From the NCBI GenBank assembly GCA_025965635.1, contig JAOPWO010000001.1, positions 1 to 8,980 on the forward strand: DNA of 8,980 nt, given 5' to 3'. Shown piece by piece: positions 1 through 6,219 of this stretch; positions within the stretch are counted from its first letter, which is position 1, and each line of letters starts with the position of its first letter. The notes under the pieces are model-generated. The model was not told where the DNA came from. It did not search any database and was given only the letters and a program-made list of their open reading frames with translations. The position numbers and the translations under genes are program-made. The stretch comes from Modestobacter sp. (GTDB taxonomy: Bacteria; Actinomycetota; Actinomycetes; Mycobacteriales; Geodermatophilaceae).

Positions 1-898
1 CCATCTTCTCGCCCTCGCTGCCCGGCAGGTAGCCGAGCTCCTGCCCGCCGACCGCGTACAGCGGCCGGAAGATGACGACCTTCTTGTGTGCGCGGCGCTC
101 CATCACCGACTCCAGGCCCGCGCACAGTGCCAACGCCGACTTTCCGGTGCCCGCCCGGCCGCCCATCGAGACGATGCCGATCTCCGGGTCGAGCAGCAGG
201 TCGAGGGCGATCCGCTGCTCGGCCGACCGGCCGTGCAACCCGAAGACCTCGCGGTCGCCACGCACCAGTCGCACCTGCTTGTCCGGCATCACCCGACCCA
301 GCGCCGACCCGCGGGAGGAGAGCAGCACCAGCCCGGTGTGGGTCGGCAGCTCGGCGGCGGCCGGCAGGAAGAGCGACCCGGCCTCGTAGAGGGCGTTCAT
401 CCCGGTCTCGTCGAGGACGAGCTCGCCCATGCCGGTCCAGCCCGCGTCGACAGCTCCCAGTGCGCGGTACTCGTCGGTCTCCAGGCCCATGGCCGCGGCC
501 TTGATCCGCAGGGGGACGTCCTTGGTCACGAGGCAGACGTCCCGGCCCTCGCTGCGCAGGTTGAGCGCCACCACCATGATCCGGCTGTCGTTGTTGTCGT
601 TGCGGAAGCCCGCCGGCAGCACCGACGGGTCGCTGTGGTTCAGCTCGACGTGCAGCGTGCTGCCCTGGTCACCGACCGGGACCGGGGCGTCGAGCCGGCC
701 GTGCTGGACCCGCAGGTCGTCCAGCGCCCGCAGCGTCTGCCGGGCGAACCAGCCGAGCTCGGGGTGGTCGCGCTTGGCCTCCAGCTCGCTGATGACCACC
801 AGCGGGAGCACCACGTCGTGCCCGTCGAAGCGCAGCAGGGCGCCCGGGTCGGAGAGCAGGACGGAGGTGTCGAGGACGAACGTGCGGCGAGTGGTCAC
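1..898 (-). CDS. phoH2: PhoH family protein (PIN domain plus PhoH ATPase, PhoH2 type), partial
   Basis: This is the first 299 residues of a PhoH2-type protein; the C-terminal part runs off the left edge. The family joins an N-terminal PIN ribonuclease domain to a C-terminal PhoH P-loop ATPase and is known in mycobacteria as an RNA helicase/ribonuclease acting in the cytoplasm. Visible PIN residues are D10 (FVLDTS), E38/E40 (ISELEAKRDHP), D104 (NDNNDS) and D127 (TKD), so the acidic nuclease site looks intact. A linker of about 100 residues leads to the Walker A motif GGRAGTGKS at about 246-254, then VVIFRPLYAVGGQELGYLPG. Family members are usually about 430-450 residues, so roughly a third is missing. 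I chose the GTG at 898 because a GGGAG Shine-Dalgarno site lies 7 bases upstream and the PIN strand begins right after it. No PhoAT-like antitoxin gene is evident upstream. The family call is secure; the RNA target is unknown. Confidence 0.93.
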   Translation of the reverse strand, partial: MTTRRTFVLDTSVLLSDPGALLRFDGHDVVLPLVVISELEAKRDHPELGWFARQTLRALDDLRVQHGRLDAPVPVGDQGSTLHVELNHSDPSVLPAGFRNDNNDSRIMVVALNLRSEGRDVCLVTKDVPLRIKAAAMGLETDEYRALGAVDAGWTGMGELVLDETGMNALYEAGSLFLPAAAELPTHTGLVLLSSRGSALGRVMPDKQVRLVRGDREVFGLHGRSAEQRIALDLLLDPEIGIVSMGGRAGTGKSALALCAGLESVMERRAHKKVVIFRPLYAVGGQELGYLPGSEGEKM

Positions 899-905
899 GG
901 ATCGA

Positions 906-910
906 CTCCC
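906..910 (-). promoter_or_regulatory. Shine-Dalgarno site of the phoH gene
   Basis: GGGAG on the minus strand, 7 bases before the GTG at 898. It fixes the start of the PhoH gene and shows that its mRNA has a leader, unlike several neighbours. Confidence 0.6.
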
Positions 911-912
911 GT

Positions 913-931
913 GGGGCGCAGGACGCGCCCC
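913..931 (-). promoter_or_regulatory. Hairpin in the phoH leader next to the ribosome binding site
   Basis: A perfect 7-bp stem (GGGGCGC / GCGCCCC) with a 5-base loop ends two bases before the GGGAG Shine-Dalgarno site of the PhoH gene. A second perfect 6-bp stem (CCCGGC / GCCGGG, loop of 6) lies at 951-968. Together they could form a structured 5' leader that hinders ribosome entry. The pairing is seen directly; a regulatory role is inference, because hairpins are common by chance at this GC content. Confidence 0.35.
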
Positions 932-1119
932 GGCTCGAGGGCGGCCGGGCCCCGGCGCAGAGGCCGGGACGCGGCCCCTCTGGTCGACGTACGAAGTCGC
1001 ACCAACCGGGCCTCCCGTGGAGTTCGGGGTGGCCCCCGCCCTCCACCGCGGACGCTAGGCCTCCGCGCCGAGGAAAGGAGCCCCGCAACACGCGGAAGGG
1101 TGACGCGTGGTGCTGCGGT

Positions 1120-1142
1120 GAACTGGAGGAAACCTCCCGTTC
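1120..1142 (-). terminator. Hairpin terminator candidate at the end of the ABC exporter genes
   Basis: A 10-bp inverted repeat (one internal mismatch, loop of three bases) begins inside the permease stop codon, which lies at 1141-1143. Arms are 1120-1129 and 1133-1142. No T tract follows, which is common for actinobacterial hairpin terminators. Its position directly at the operon end supports the call. Confidence 0.5.
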
Positions 1143-1899
1143 AGCTGGACTCCTGCCGGAACCGCCGCACACCGAACCACCAGCCGAGCACGCCCATGGC
1201 CACCGTCAGCCCCGCGCCCCACCACGCGGTGGCGCTGCCGTAGTCGCCGACGAAGAAGGCCCGCGCCCCGGACACCACGTGCTTGAGCGGGTTGACGTCG
1301 CTGATCGCCTGCAGCCAGCCGGGGGCCAACGTCATCGGCAGCAGGATGCCCGAGAGCAGCAGGACGGGCAGGACGACGGCGTTGAGCAGCGGGGCGAACG
1401 CGTCCTCGCTCTTCAGCGTCAGCGCCAGCGCGTAGGACACCGACGCGAACGCGGCGCCGAGCAGCGCGATGACCACCAGGGTCAGGACGACGCCCACGAC
1501 CGGCGCCCGCAGCCCCAGCGGGATCGACACCAGCACGAGCAGGGTGCCCTGCACCAGCAGGACGACCACGTCGCGCAGCACCCGGCCCAGCAGCAGCGCG
1601 GTGCGGCTGGCCGGGGTGACCCGCTGGCTCTCGATGACGCCGGCGCGGTACTCGGCGATCAGCCCGAAGCCGACGAACAACGCTCCGAAGATGCCCAGCT
1701 GGACCAGGATGCCCGGCACGAACAGCTGGTAGGCGTTGCCCGAGCCGAGCTGACCGGCCAGCGGCTCGAGCAGCGGCCCGAACAGCACGATGTAGAGGAT
1801 CGGCTGCATCAGGCTGATGACCAGCCAGGCCGGGTTGCGCAGCGACATGCGCATGGCCCGGGCGAAGACGGTGCAGGTGTCACGGGCGAGCGTGCTCAT
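1141..1899 (-). CDS. ABC-2 type transporter permease (DrrB-like)
   Basis: A 252-residue integral membrane protein that forms the channel of an ABC exporter with the ATPase encoded just upstream. About six membrane segments are visible: roughly 25-45, 59-82, 108-130, 133-160, 168-190 and 225-244. The stretch LSGILLPM at 183-190, followed by PGWLQ and NPLKHVV, is typical of the ABC-2/DrrB family, and the short cytoplasmic N-terminus with RNPAWL is also characteristic. The ATG at 1899 is chosen over an open extension to 2205 because GGAGG lies 7 bases upstream and the extension would overlap the ATPase gene in another frame. The gap to the ATPase gene is 52 bases. The cargo cannot be told from sequence: relatives export drugs, antibiotics or lipids. 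Confidence 0.92.
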   Translation of the reverse strand: MSTLARDTCTVFARAMRMSLRNPAWLVISLMQPILYIVLFGPLLEPLAGQLGSGNAYQLFVPGILVQLGIFGALFVGFGLIAEYRAGVIESQRVTPASRTALLLGRVLRDVVVLLVQGTLLVLVSIPLGLRAPVVGVVLTLVVIALLGAAFASVSYALALTLKSEDAFAPLLNAVVLPVLLLSGILLPMTLAPGWLQAISDVNPLKHVVSGARAFFVGDYGSATAWWGAGLTVAMGVLGWWFGVRRFRQESS

Positions 1900-1903
1900 C
1901 GAC

Positions 1904-1916
1904 GCACCTCCGGTGC
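1904..1916 (-). promoter_or_regulatory. Ribosome binding site of the permease inside a small hairpin
   Basis: GGAGG (1907-1911, minus strand) lies 7 bases before the permease ATG. It is partly enclosed by a perfect 5-bp stem (GCACC / GGTGC) whose three-base loop is GGA. A second 5-bp stem with a four-base loop (1937-1950) lies immediately after the ATPase stop codon. The stems are short, so their effect on translation is uncertain. Confidence 0.4.
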
Positions 1917-1951
1917 AGGAGCGGAACGGCGTCGCGGTGCTGTCGAGCACA

Positions 1952-2935
1952 TCACCGCGGCGCTCCCTCCGGCTCGAGGGGGACGCCGGTCTCGCGCAGC
2001 GACCGGCCGGTGAGGCCGAGGAACACGTCGTCCAGGCTGGGCCGGCGGCTCTCGATGCCGGCGACGGCGACCCCGGCGCGGTCCAGCTCGCGCACCAGCG
2101 CGACCAGCGCGGCACCGCCGTGCGGCACGCGGACCACGACCTGCGTGCCGAGCACCTGCGGCGCCTCGGCGCCGGGCAGCGCGGCGGCCAGCCGGGCGAC
2201 CTCACCGGCCCGGGTGACCTCCTCCACGGTCACGGTGACGACGTCGCCACCGACGTCGGACTTGAGCTGGTCGGGTGTGCCGCTGGCGGCGATCCGGCCG
2301 GAGTCGATGACCAGGATCCGGTCGCACAGCGCGTCGGCCTCCTCGAGGTAGTGGGTGGTGAGGAAGACCGTCGTCCCCCGTTCCTCGCGGAGCCCACGGA
2401 TGTGCTGCCACAGGTTGGCCCGCGCCTGGGGGTCCAGCCCGGTGGTCGGCTCGTCGAGGAAGACCAGTCCCGGCACGTGCACCAGGCCCAGGGCGATGTC
2501 CAGCCGGCGCCGCTGGCCGCCCGACATCGCCTTCGGCTGCCGCTCCCACAGGCCGTCGAGGTCGAGCTCGCGGAACAACCGCTTGCCGCGGGCGGTCGCC
2601 TCGGCGGTGCTGATCCCGTACAGCCGCGCATGGTCGACGACCTCCTCGCCGGCGCGGGCGTCCGGGGCGGTGGAACCGCTCTGCGACACGTAGCCGATCC
2701 GGCGGCGGACCCCGACCGGGTCGGCGACCAGGTCGCAACCGGCCACGGTGGCCGTCCCGGCGGTCGGCACGAGCAGGGTGGTGAGCATCCGGAGGGTGGT
2801 GGTCTTGCCGGCCCCGTTGGGTCCCAGGAAGCCGACGATCTCGCCCGCCCCGACGTCGAGGTCCACGCCGGCGACGGCGTGCACCTCCTGCTTCTTCCTC
2901 CGGAACGTGCGGGCCAGGCCGCGAGCGTGGATCAC
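1952..2935 (-). CDS. ABC exporter ATP-binding protein (DrrA-like)
   Basis: A 327-residue cytoplasmic ATPase that powers the permease encoded downstream. All motifs are present: Walker A GPNGAGKT (38-45), Q-loop Q85, signature MSGGQ (137-141), Walker B with D161 and E162 (VFLDEP), D-loop GLDP (166-169) and H-loop H195. The C-terminal tail of about 100 residues, ending in RRPSLDDVFLGLTGRSL (298-314), is typical of the daunorubicin-resistance (DrrA) subfamily. The start is GTG at 2935. It has no clear Shine-Dalgarno site, but a promoter-like pair places the transcript start at or near this codon, suggesting a leaderless mRNA. The gene lies 55 bases after a small membrane protein gene, so it may also receive read-through. 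Substrate is unknown: no biosynthetic genes for a drug-like product lie nearby. Confidence 0.95.
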   Translation of the reverse strand: MIHARGLARTFRRKKQEVHAVAGVDLDVGAGEIVGFLGPNGAGKTTTLRMLTTLLVPTAGTATVAGCDLVADPVGVRRRIGYVSQSGSTAPDARAGEEVVDHARLYGISTAEATARGKRLFRELDLDGLWERQPKAMSGGQRRRLDIALGLVHVPGLVFLDEPTTGLDPQARANLWQHIRGLREERGTTVFLTTHYLEEADALCDRILVIDSGRIAASGTPDQLKSDVGGDVVTVTVEEVTRAGEVARLAAALPGAEAPQVLGTQVVVRVPHGGAALVALVRELDRAGVAVAGIESRRPSLDDVFLGLTGRSLRETGVPLEPEGAPR

Positions 2936-2941
2936 CCGCCG

Positions 2942-2970
2942 AGTCTCGGAGCCCGCGACGGGGCGGTCAA
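2942..2970 (-). promoter_or_regulatory. Promoter of the ABC exporter genes
   Basis: On the minus strand TTGACC (2965-2970) is separated by exactly 17 bases from GAGACT (2942-2947). The hexamer GAGACT has the two most conserved -10 bases (A at 2, T at 6) and ends 6 bases before the GTG start. This fits a housekeeping promoter giving a leaderless mRNA. Confidence 0.5.
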
Positions 2971-2990
2971 CCGGGTTCCCGGCCGGCCGG

Positions 2991-3179
2991 TCAGCCGTGC
3001 CGGCCGGTCGCGTCCCGGCGTGGCCGCAGCGCGATCAGCGCCCAGAGCACCGGCACGAGCAGCACCGGCCACTGCAGCGACAGGTCACCCACCCAGACCA
3101 GCCCGGCGATCAGCAGCAGGGCCACCCAGGCCGCCGTCCAGAGCCCCAGGAACCGTCGCTGGGCCGCGGTCGGGCGCAT
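2991..3179 (-). CDS. Small two-helix membrane protein, unknown function
   Basis: A 62-residue protein I do not recognise. It has a basic N-terminus (MRPTAAQRRF), two hydrophobic segments (about 11-31 and 36-52) joined by a short GDLSLQW turn, and a basic tail (RPRRDATGRHG), so it is probably a membrane hairpin with both ends in the cytoplasm. The start ATG overlaps the stop of the DUF885 gene by one base (TGATG), which indicates translational coupling, and the codons show the same strong G/C third-position bias. The ORF continues open upstream in the same frame to 3629, but that part lies antiphase inside the DUF885 gene. It may serve the DUF885 protein or simply share its mRNA. The exporter genes follow after 55 bases. 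Confidence 0.75.
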   Translation of the reverse strand: MRPTAAQRRFLGLWTAAWVALLLIAGLVWVGDLSLQWPVLLVPVLWALIALRPRRDATGRHG

Positions 3180-4396
3180 CAGGCCGCCGCCAGCTCGGCG
3201 GTGACACCGGCCGGGGTGAGCGGTTCGTCCAGCAGCCGCAGGAACCGGTCGGCGACCGGCTGCTCCGCCGGTCGGGCCGCGAGCCAGCGGCTGAGCAGCT
3301 CGTAGCCCTCGACGTAGGTGGAGATGTAGGCCCGCCACAGCGGGTCGGTCTGGAAGCGCAACTGCTGGACGGCGCGGTCGTGGCTCACCAGACCCCACCG
3401 CTGGAGGTGGGCGACGACCACGTCGCGGTCTGCGTGCCGGTCGTGCAGCAGGATCGCGGCGTCCTGACGCACCCGGTTCAGCGGTTCGGTGACCGCGGCG
3501 ACCCGCTCGGCCAGGTGCCCGTCGAAGTGCAGGCCCAGGTCGCCGAGCACCTCGGCCGCCCACGGCCCCCAGCCGTCGCCCACGGCGGCCGCCATCCCCA
3601 GGTCCGCCAGCCCCTCGGCCATCAGGCACTCAGGGGTGTTGACCAGGAAGACGGTGTGCTCGAGGTGGTGCTGCCGCTCGACCAGGCCCCGCTCCTTGCG
3701 GCAGTGCTCCGTGTGGTGGCCCGGATAGGACTCGTGGGCGACCAGGTGCGGCAACCGGCCCAGCCGGTGCGGCAGGTCGGCGTTGATGGCCACCCGGGAG
3801 CGGTAGTCGCCCTCGTAGTAGTTGAAGCCCGACCAGGGCTTGTCGGTGACCACCTCGTAGCGCACCGTCTCGGCCTCGGGCAGCCCGTACCGGCCGCGGA
3901 CCCGGTCGCGCAGCGCTGAGGAGAGCGCGTGCACCGCGGCCTCCAGCCGGTCGGGCGGGCACTCCTCCCGCCGGCGGTGCACCGCGTAACGCTCGGGCAG
4001 GGTGCCGCTGCCCGGCAGCAGCCGGTCCAGCTCGGCGTGCGCGGCGGCGTACTCCGCCGGGTCGCCCAGCGCGACGTCGACCTGGAAGTAGGCCCGAACC
4101 TCGTCGACGAACCCCACCGGCTCACCCGCCATCTTGCGGGCGGTGCACTCCAGCCCGGTCAGCTGACCGCGCAGGTAGGCGCCGCGGTCGGCCGGCAGCC
4201 CGGCGGCGTCCAGCTCGGTCAGCAGGGCGCGGGCCTGGTCGCGCAGGCCCTGCGCGGTCGGGGCCGGCTCGTCGAGCACCTGCGCGCGCAGCCGTGGATC
4301 ACCGGTGTAGGCGTCGACGAAACCGGACTCCAGCCGGTCGAAGCGCAGGCCCAGCCGGACGTACTCCAAGGGGACGTCGACCGCGCCGGCTGCCAT
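3179..4396 (-). CDS. DUF885 family protein, putative zinc metallopeptidase
   Basis: A 405-residue protein of the DUF885 family, whose members resemble zinc metallopeptidases. The key stretch is HESYPGHH at 221-228, where H221, E222 and H227 or H228 fit an HExxxGHH-type metal site. A downstream glutamate, E261 in MAEGLADLG, is a likely further ligand. The preceding GFNYYEGDYRSRVAIN (190-205) and the C-terminal YVEGYELLSRWL (361-372) are also family-like. There is no signal peptide or membrane segment, so it should act in the cytoplasm. DUF885 proteins are often longer, and this is a compact version. The gap to the prenyl synthase gene upstream is 12 bases, and its stop overlaps the start of the next gene. 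The ATG at 4396 lacks a good Shine-Dalgarno site; a -10-like GAGACT ends 6 bases before it. Substrate is unknown. Confidence 0.87.
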   Translation of the reverse strand: MAAGAVDVPLEYVRLGLRFDRLESGFVDAYTGDPRLRAQVLDEPAPTAQGLRDQARALLTELDAAGLPADRGAYLRGQLTGLECTARKMAGEPVGFVDEVRAYFQVDVALGDPAEYAAAHAELDRLLPGSGTLPERYAVHRRREECPPDRLEAAVHALSSALRDRVRGRYGLPEAETVRYEVVTDKPWSGFNYYEGDYRSRVAINADLPHRLGRLPHLVAHESYPGHHTEHCRKERGLVERQHHLEHTVFLVNTPECLMAEGLADLGMAAAVGDGWGPWAAEVLGDLGLHFDGHLAERVAAVTEPLNRVRQDAAILLHDRHADRDVVVAHLQRWGLVSHDRAVQQLRFQTDPLWRAYISTYVEGYELLSRWLAARPAEQPVADRFLRLLDEPLTPAGVTAELAAA

Positions 4397-4402
4397 GCCC
4401 GG

Positions 4403-4408
4403 AGTCTC
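4403..4408 (-). promoter_or_regulatory. -10-like hexamer at leaderless spacing before the DUF885 gene
   Basis: GAGACT on the minus strand ends 6 bases before the ATG at 4396, the same hexamer and spacing as before the ABC ATPase gene. No -35 match is visible, and the site overlaps the stop codon of the prenyl synthase gene, so co-transcription with that gene is an equally good explanation. Confidence 0.25.
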
Positions 4409-5188
4409 TCAGCCGCCGAAACGGCGGTTCCGGGCGGCGTAGTCACGCAACGCCCGCAGGAAGTCCACCCGCCGGAACTCCGGCCAGTAGACGTCGGTGA
4501 AGTAGAACTCCGAGTGCGCCGTCTGCCAGAGCAGGAACCCCGACAGCCGCTGCTCGCCGCTGGTCCGGATGATCAGGTCGGGGTCGGGCTGGCCGCGGGT
4601 GTAGAGGTGCTCGGAGATGTGCTCGACGTCGAACACCTCGATCAGCTCGGGCAGCGTCGTCCCACGCTCGGCGTGCTCGGCCAGCAGCGAGCGGACGGCG
4701 TCGGCGATCTCCCGCCGCCCGCCGTAGCCGACGGCGAGGTTCACGCTCACGCCCGGCCGGTCGCGGGTGTCCTCCTCCGCCTCCTTGAGGACGGCGACCG
4801 TCTCGGCGGGCAGCAGCTCCAGCGCGCCCACCGCCCGCAGGTGCCAGTTGCACCCGGGCCCGGCCAGGTCGCAGGCGACGCCCTCGATGATCCGGAGCAG
4901 CGCGGTGAGCTCGGGCACGGGACGCTGCAGGTTGTCGGTCGACAGGAGGAAGAGCGTGACCACCTCGACGTCGGCCTCGTCGCACCAGCGCAGCAGGTCG
5001 ACGATCTTGTCCGCACCCACCCGGTGGCCGGCGTTGACGTCCTCCAGGCCGATCGACCTCGCCCACCGCCGGTTGCCGTCGATGATCACACCGACGTGGC
5101 GGGGGGTCTCACCACCGAGGACGGCCCGCGCCAGGCGCCGCTCGTACAGAGTCGTGAGCGCTTCGCGGACCCACGCGCGCACCCTCAC
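4409..5188 (-). CDS. Isoprenyl transferase, short-chain Z-prenyl diphosphate synthase type
   Basis: A cis-prenyltransferase of 259 residues that condenses isopentenyl diphosphate with an allylic diphosphate to make Z-prenyl diphosphates, feeding decaprenyl or undecaprenyl phosphate carriers for the cell wall. Signature blocks are DGNRRWAR (37-44, with the catalytic Asp), LLSTDNLQR (81-89), NLAVGYGGRREI (150-161) and RTSGEQRLSGFL (208-219), then YFTDVYWPEF. The overall sequence, as I recall it, is close to M. tuberculosis Rv1086, a Z,E-farnesyl diphosphate synthase, so a short product is likely, though chain length cannot be proven here. The frame is open to 5374, but family N-termini begin near WVREALTTLYERRL. 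A TAGGCT box 7 bases before the GTG at 5188 supports that start on a leaderless mRNA. It is the first gene of a unit with the DUF885 and small membrane genes. Confidence 0.93.
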   Translation of the reverse strand: MRVRAWVREALTTLYERRLARAVLGGETPRHVGVIIDGNRRWARSIGLEDVNAGHRVGADKIVDLLRWCDEADVEVVTLFLLSTDNLQRPVPELTALLRIIEGVACDLAGPGCNWHLRAVGALELLPAETVAVLKEAEEDTRDRPGVSVNLAVGYGGRREIADAVRSLLAEHAERGTTLPELIEVFDVEHISEHLYTRGQPDPDLIIRTSGEQRLSGFLLWQTAHSEFYFTDVYWPEFRRVDFLRALRDYAARNRRFGG

Positions 5189-5196
5189 GAGAGGCA

Positions 5197-5202
5197 GCCT
5201 AG
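5197..5202 (-). promoter_or_regulatory. -10 box of the isoprenyl transferase gene
   Basis: TAGGCT on the minus strand matches the actinobacterial -10 consensus TANNNT and ends 7 bases before the GTG at 5188, so transcription would begin at the start codon itself. No -35 match is evident. Confidence 0.45.
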
Positions 5203-5231
5203 GACCCTCCGCCCCGGAGCCCCCGCGCCGC

Positions 5232-5243
5232 TCCGGCGCCGGA
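5232..5243. repeat. 12-bp perfect palindrome between divergent genes
   Basis: TCCGGCGCCGGA is its own reverse complement and lies in the 145-base space between the isoprenyl transferase and trhA genes. Eleven of its 12 bases recur at 8233-8243, in another intergenic gap. It could be an operator for both promoters, but such GC palindromes arise easily in this genome. Confidence 0.25.
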
Positions 5244-5298
5244 CCGCAACCGCCGCCCGACTCGCCGGGGACCCCCGCCGGATCACAGGGCGCACCGG

Positions 5299-5327
5299 AT
5301 GACGGCGAACCCGGGGCTCCGTAACCT
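5299..5327 (+). promoter_or_regulatory. Promoter of trhA
   Basis: ATGACG (5299-5304, four of six matches to TTGACA) is followed after 17 bases by TAACCT (5322-5327, matching TANNNT). The -10 box ends 6 bases before the ATG at 5334, so the mRNA is probably leaderless; no Shine-Dalgarno site is present. Confidence 0.5.
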
Positions 5328-5333
5328 CGGGGC

Positions 5334-6161
5334 ATGGCCCTCTCGTCCGATCGCGGCGCACGCGCCCGGGTCACCGCCGACGGCGCACAGCTCGAGGCAC
5401 CACTCGGGGAGGCCGTCGAGACGGTCGTCGCCGAGGGCGAACAGGTCGAGAGCGTCGAACCGGCCGACGCCTGGGATGTGGCCGACTACGGCGACCGCGA
5501 CTACGACCACCCCGACACCCGACCGCGGATGCGCGGCTGGCTGCACCTGTTCGCGGCGTTCGGCGCGGTGGTGGCGGGCGCGGTGCTCATCCCGCTGGCC
5601 TGGACCCACGGTCCCCGCGCCGGCATCCCGGTGTCGCTGTACTGCCTGACGATCCTCGGGTTGTTCGGCATCAGCGCCGCCTACCACCGCCGGCGCTGGT
5701 CACCGCGCGGCTGGAGGCTGATGAAGCGGCTCGACCACTCGATGATCTTCCTGTTCATCGCCGGCACGTACACACCGTTCGCGATGCTGGCGGTGTCGGC
5801 GCCGACCAACATGTGGATCCTGGCCGTGGTCTGGATCGGGGCCCTCGCCGGGATGTCGCTGAAGCTGGTCTGGCCGACCGCCCCCCGCTGGGTGGGCGTG
5901 CCGATCTACCTCGCCCTGGGCTGGGTCGCCGTCTTCGTGCTCACCGACATCCTGCAGCTCGCCGGGGTCACCGCGATGGTGCTGCTGGCGGTCGGCGGCG
6001 TGCTCTACACCGTCGGCGGGGTCGCCTACGGGCTCAAGAGGCCCAACCCGTGGCCGGGCACCTTCGGCTACCACGAGGTGTTCCACGCGATGACGATCGT
6101 GGCGGCCGCCTGTCACTACATCGCCGTCTACTTCGCCCTGTACAACTCCCCGTTCGTCTGA
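5334..6161 (+). CDS. trhA: TrhA/hemolysin III family membrane protein (PAQR superfamily)
   Basis: A 275-residue membrane protein of the PAQR superfamily, related to adiponectin receptors and bacterial TrhA. About seven hydrophobic segments run from residue 68 to 270. The PAQR metal-site motifs are present: SAAYH with H118, D134 in the RLDHS stretch, and H247/H251 (HEVFH), followed by H261. The family includes proteins implicated in membrane fluidity control and putative hydrolases; hemolysin III is a historical name and haemolysis should not be assumed. The first 65 or so residues are an unusual soluble extension with many acidic residues. It is the only plus-strand gene in the window, diverging from the isoprenyl transferase gene and converging on the prenyl reductase gene. 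As I recall, mycobacteria keep a divergent hemolysin III/Z-prenyl synthase pair as well (Rv1085c/Rv1086). Confidence 0.93.
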   Translation: MALSSDRGARARVTADGAQLEAPLGEAVETVVAEGEQVESVEPADAWDVADYGDRDYDHPDTRPRMRGWLHLFAAFGAVVAGAVLIPLAWTHGPRAGIPVSLYCLTILGLFGISAAYHRRRWSPRGWRLMKRLDHSMIFLFIAGTYTPFAMLAVSAPTNMWILAVVWIGALAGMSLKLVWPTAPRWVGVPIYLALGWVAVFVLTDILQLAGVTAMVLLAVGGVLYTVGGVAYGLKRPNPWPGTFGYHEVFHAMTIVAAACHYIAVYFALYNSPFV

Positions 6162-6162
6162 C

Positions 6163-6190
6163 CGGTTCGGCGCCCCGGCGCGCCGAGCCG
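6163..6190 (+). terminator. Hairpin terminator between convergent trhA and the prenyl reductase gene
   Basis: An 11-bp stem (arms 6163-6173 and 6180-6190, loop of 6) begins two bases after the trhA stop codon. In plus-strand RNA all 11 pairs form, one as a G-U pair; in minus-strand RNA that position is an A-C mismatch. It therefore best serves trhA but can act both ways. No T tract follows. Confidence 0.55.
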
Positions 6191-6219
6191 CCGCTGGCCG
6201 GGGCGTCGGCACCGTCGGG

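Larger units (their letters stand above)
899..1119 (-). other. Noncoding leader and promoter region of the phoH gene
   Basis: This gap of about 240 bases holds no gene I can support. It must contain the PhoH promoter if that gene is not read through from the ABC exporter. One -10-like hexamer, TAGCGT on the minus strand (1052-1057), matches TANNNT but has no convincing -35 partner; using it would give a leader of roughly 150 bases. An open frame continues from upstream through this region into the PhoH gene in another phase, but its codons lack the strong G/C third-position bias of the real genes. Confidence 0.4.

Noticed and set aside
1..898. PIN-PhoH gene as the toxin of a toxin-antitoxin system
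   Set aside because: PIN domains occur in many toxins, but the two-domain PhoH2 layout is a widespread chromosomal family, and no partner gene is visible here.
899..1172. A PhoAT-like antitoxin ORF upstream of phoH
   Set aside because: The only open frame runs far into phoH in another phase, has mixed third-position bases and no Shine-Dalgarno site, so coding is not supported.
1900..2205. N-terminal extension of the permease frame to 2205
   Set aside because: It overlaps the conserved C-terminus of the ABC ATPase in another frame, and the ATG at 1899 has a good Shine-Dalgarno site.
5189..5374. N-terminal extension of the isoprenyl transferase to 5374 or to an ATG at 5335
   Set aside because: The extra residues are low-complexity Gly/Pro/Ser/Arg, family members begin close to the GTG at 5188, and the extension would run over the trhA start. 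A -10 box sits inside the extension.
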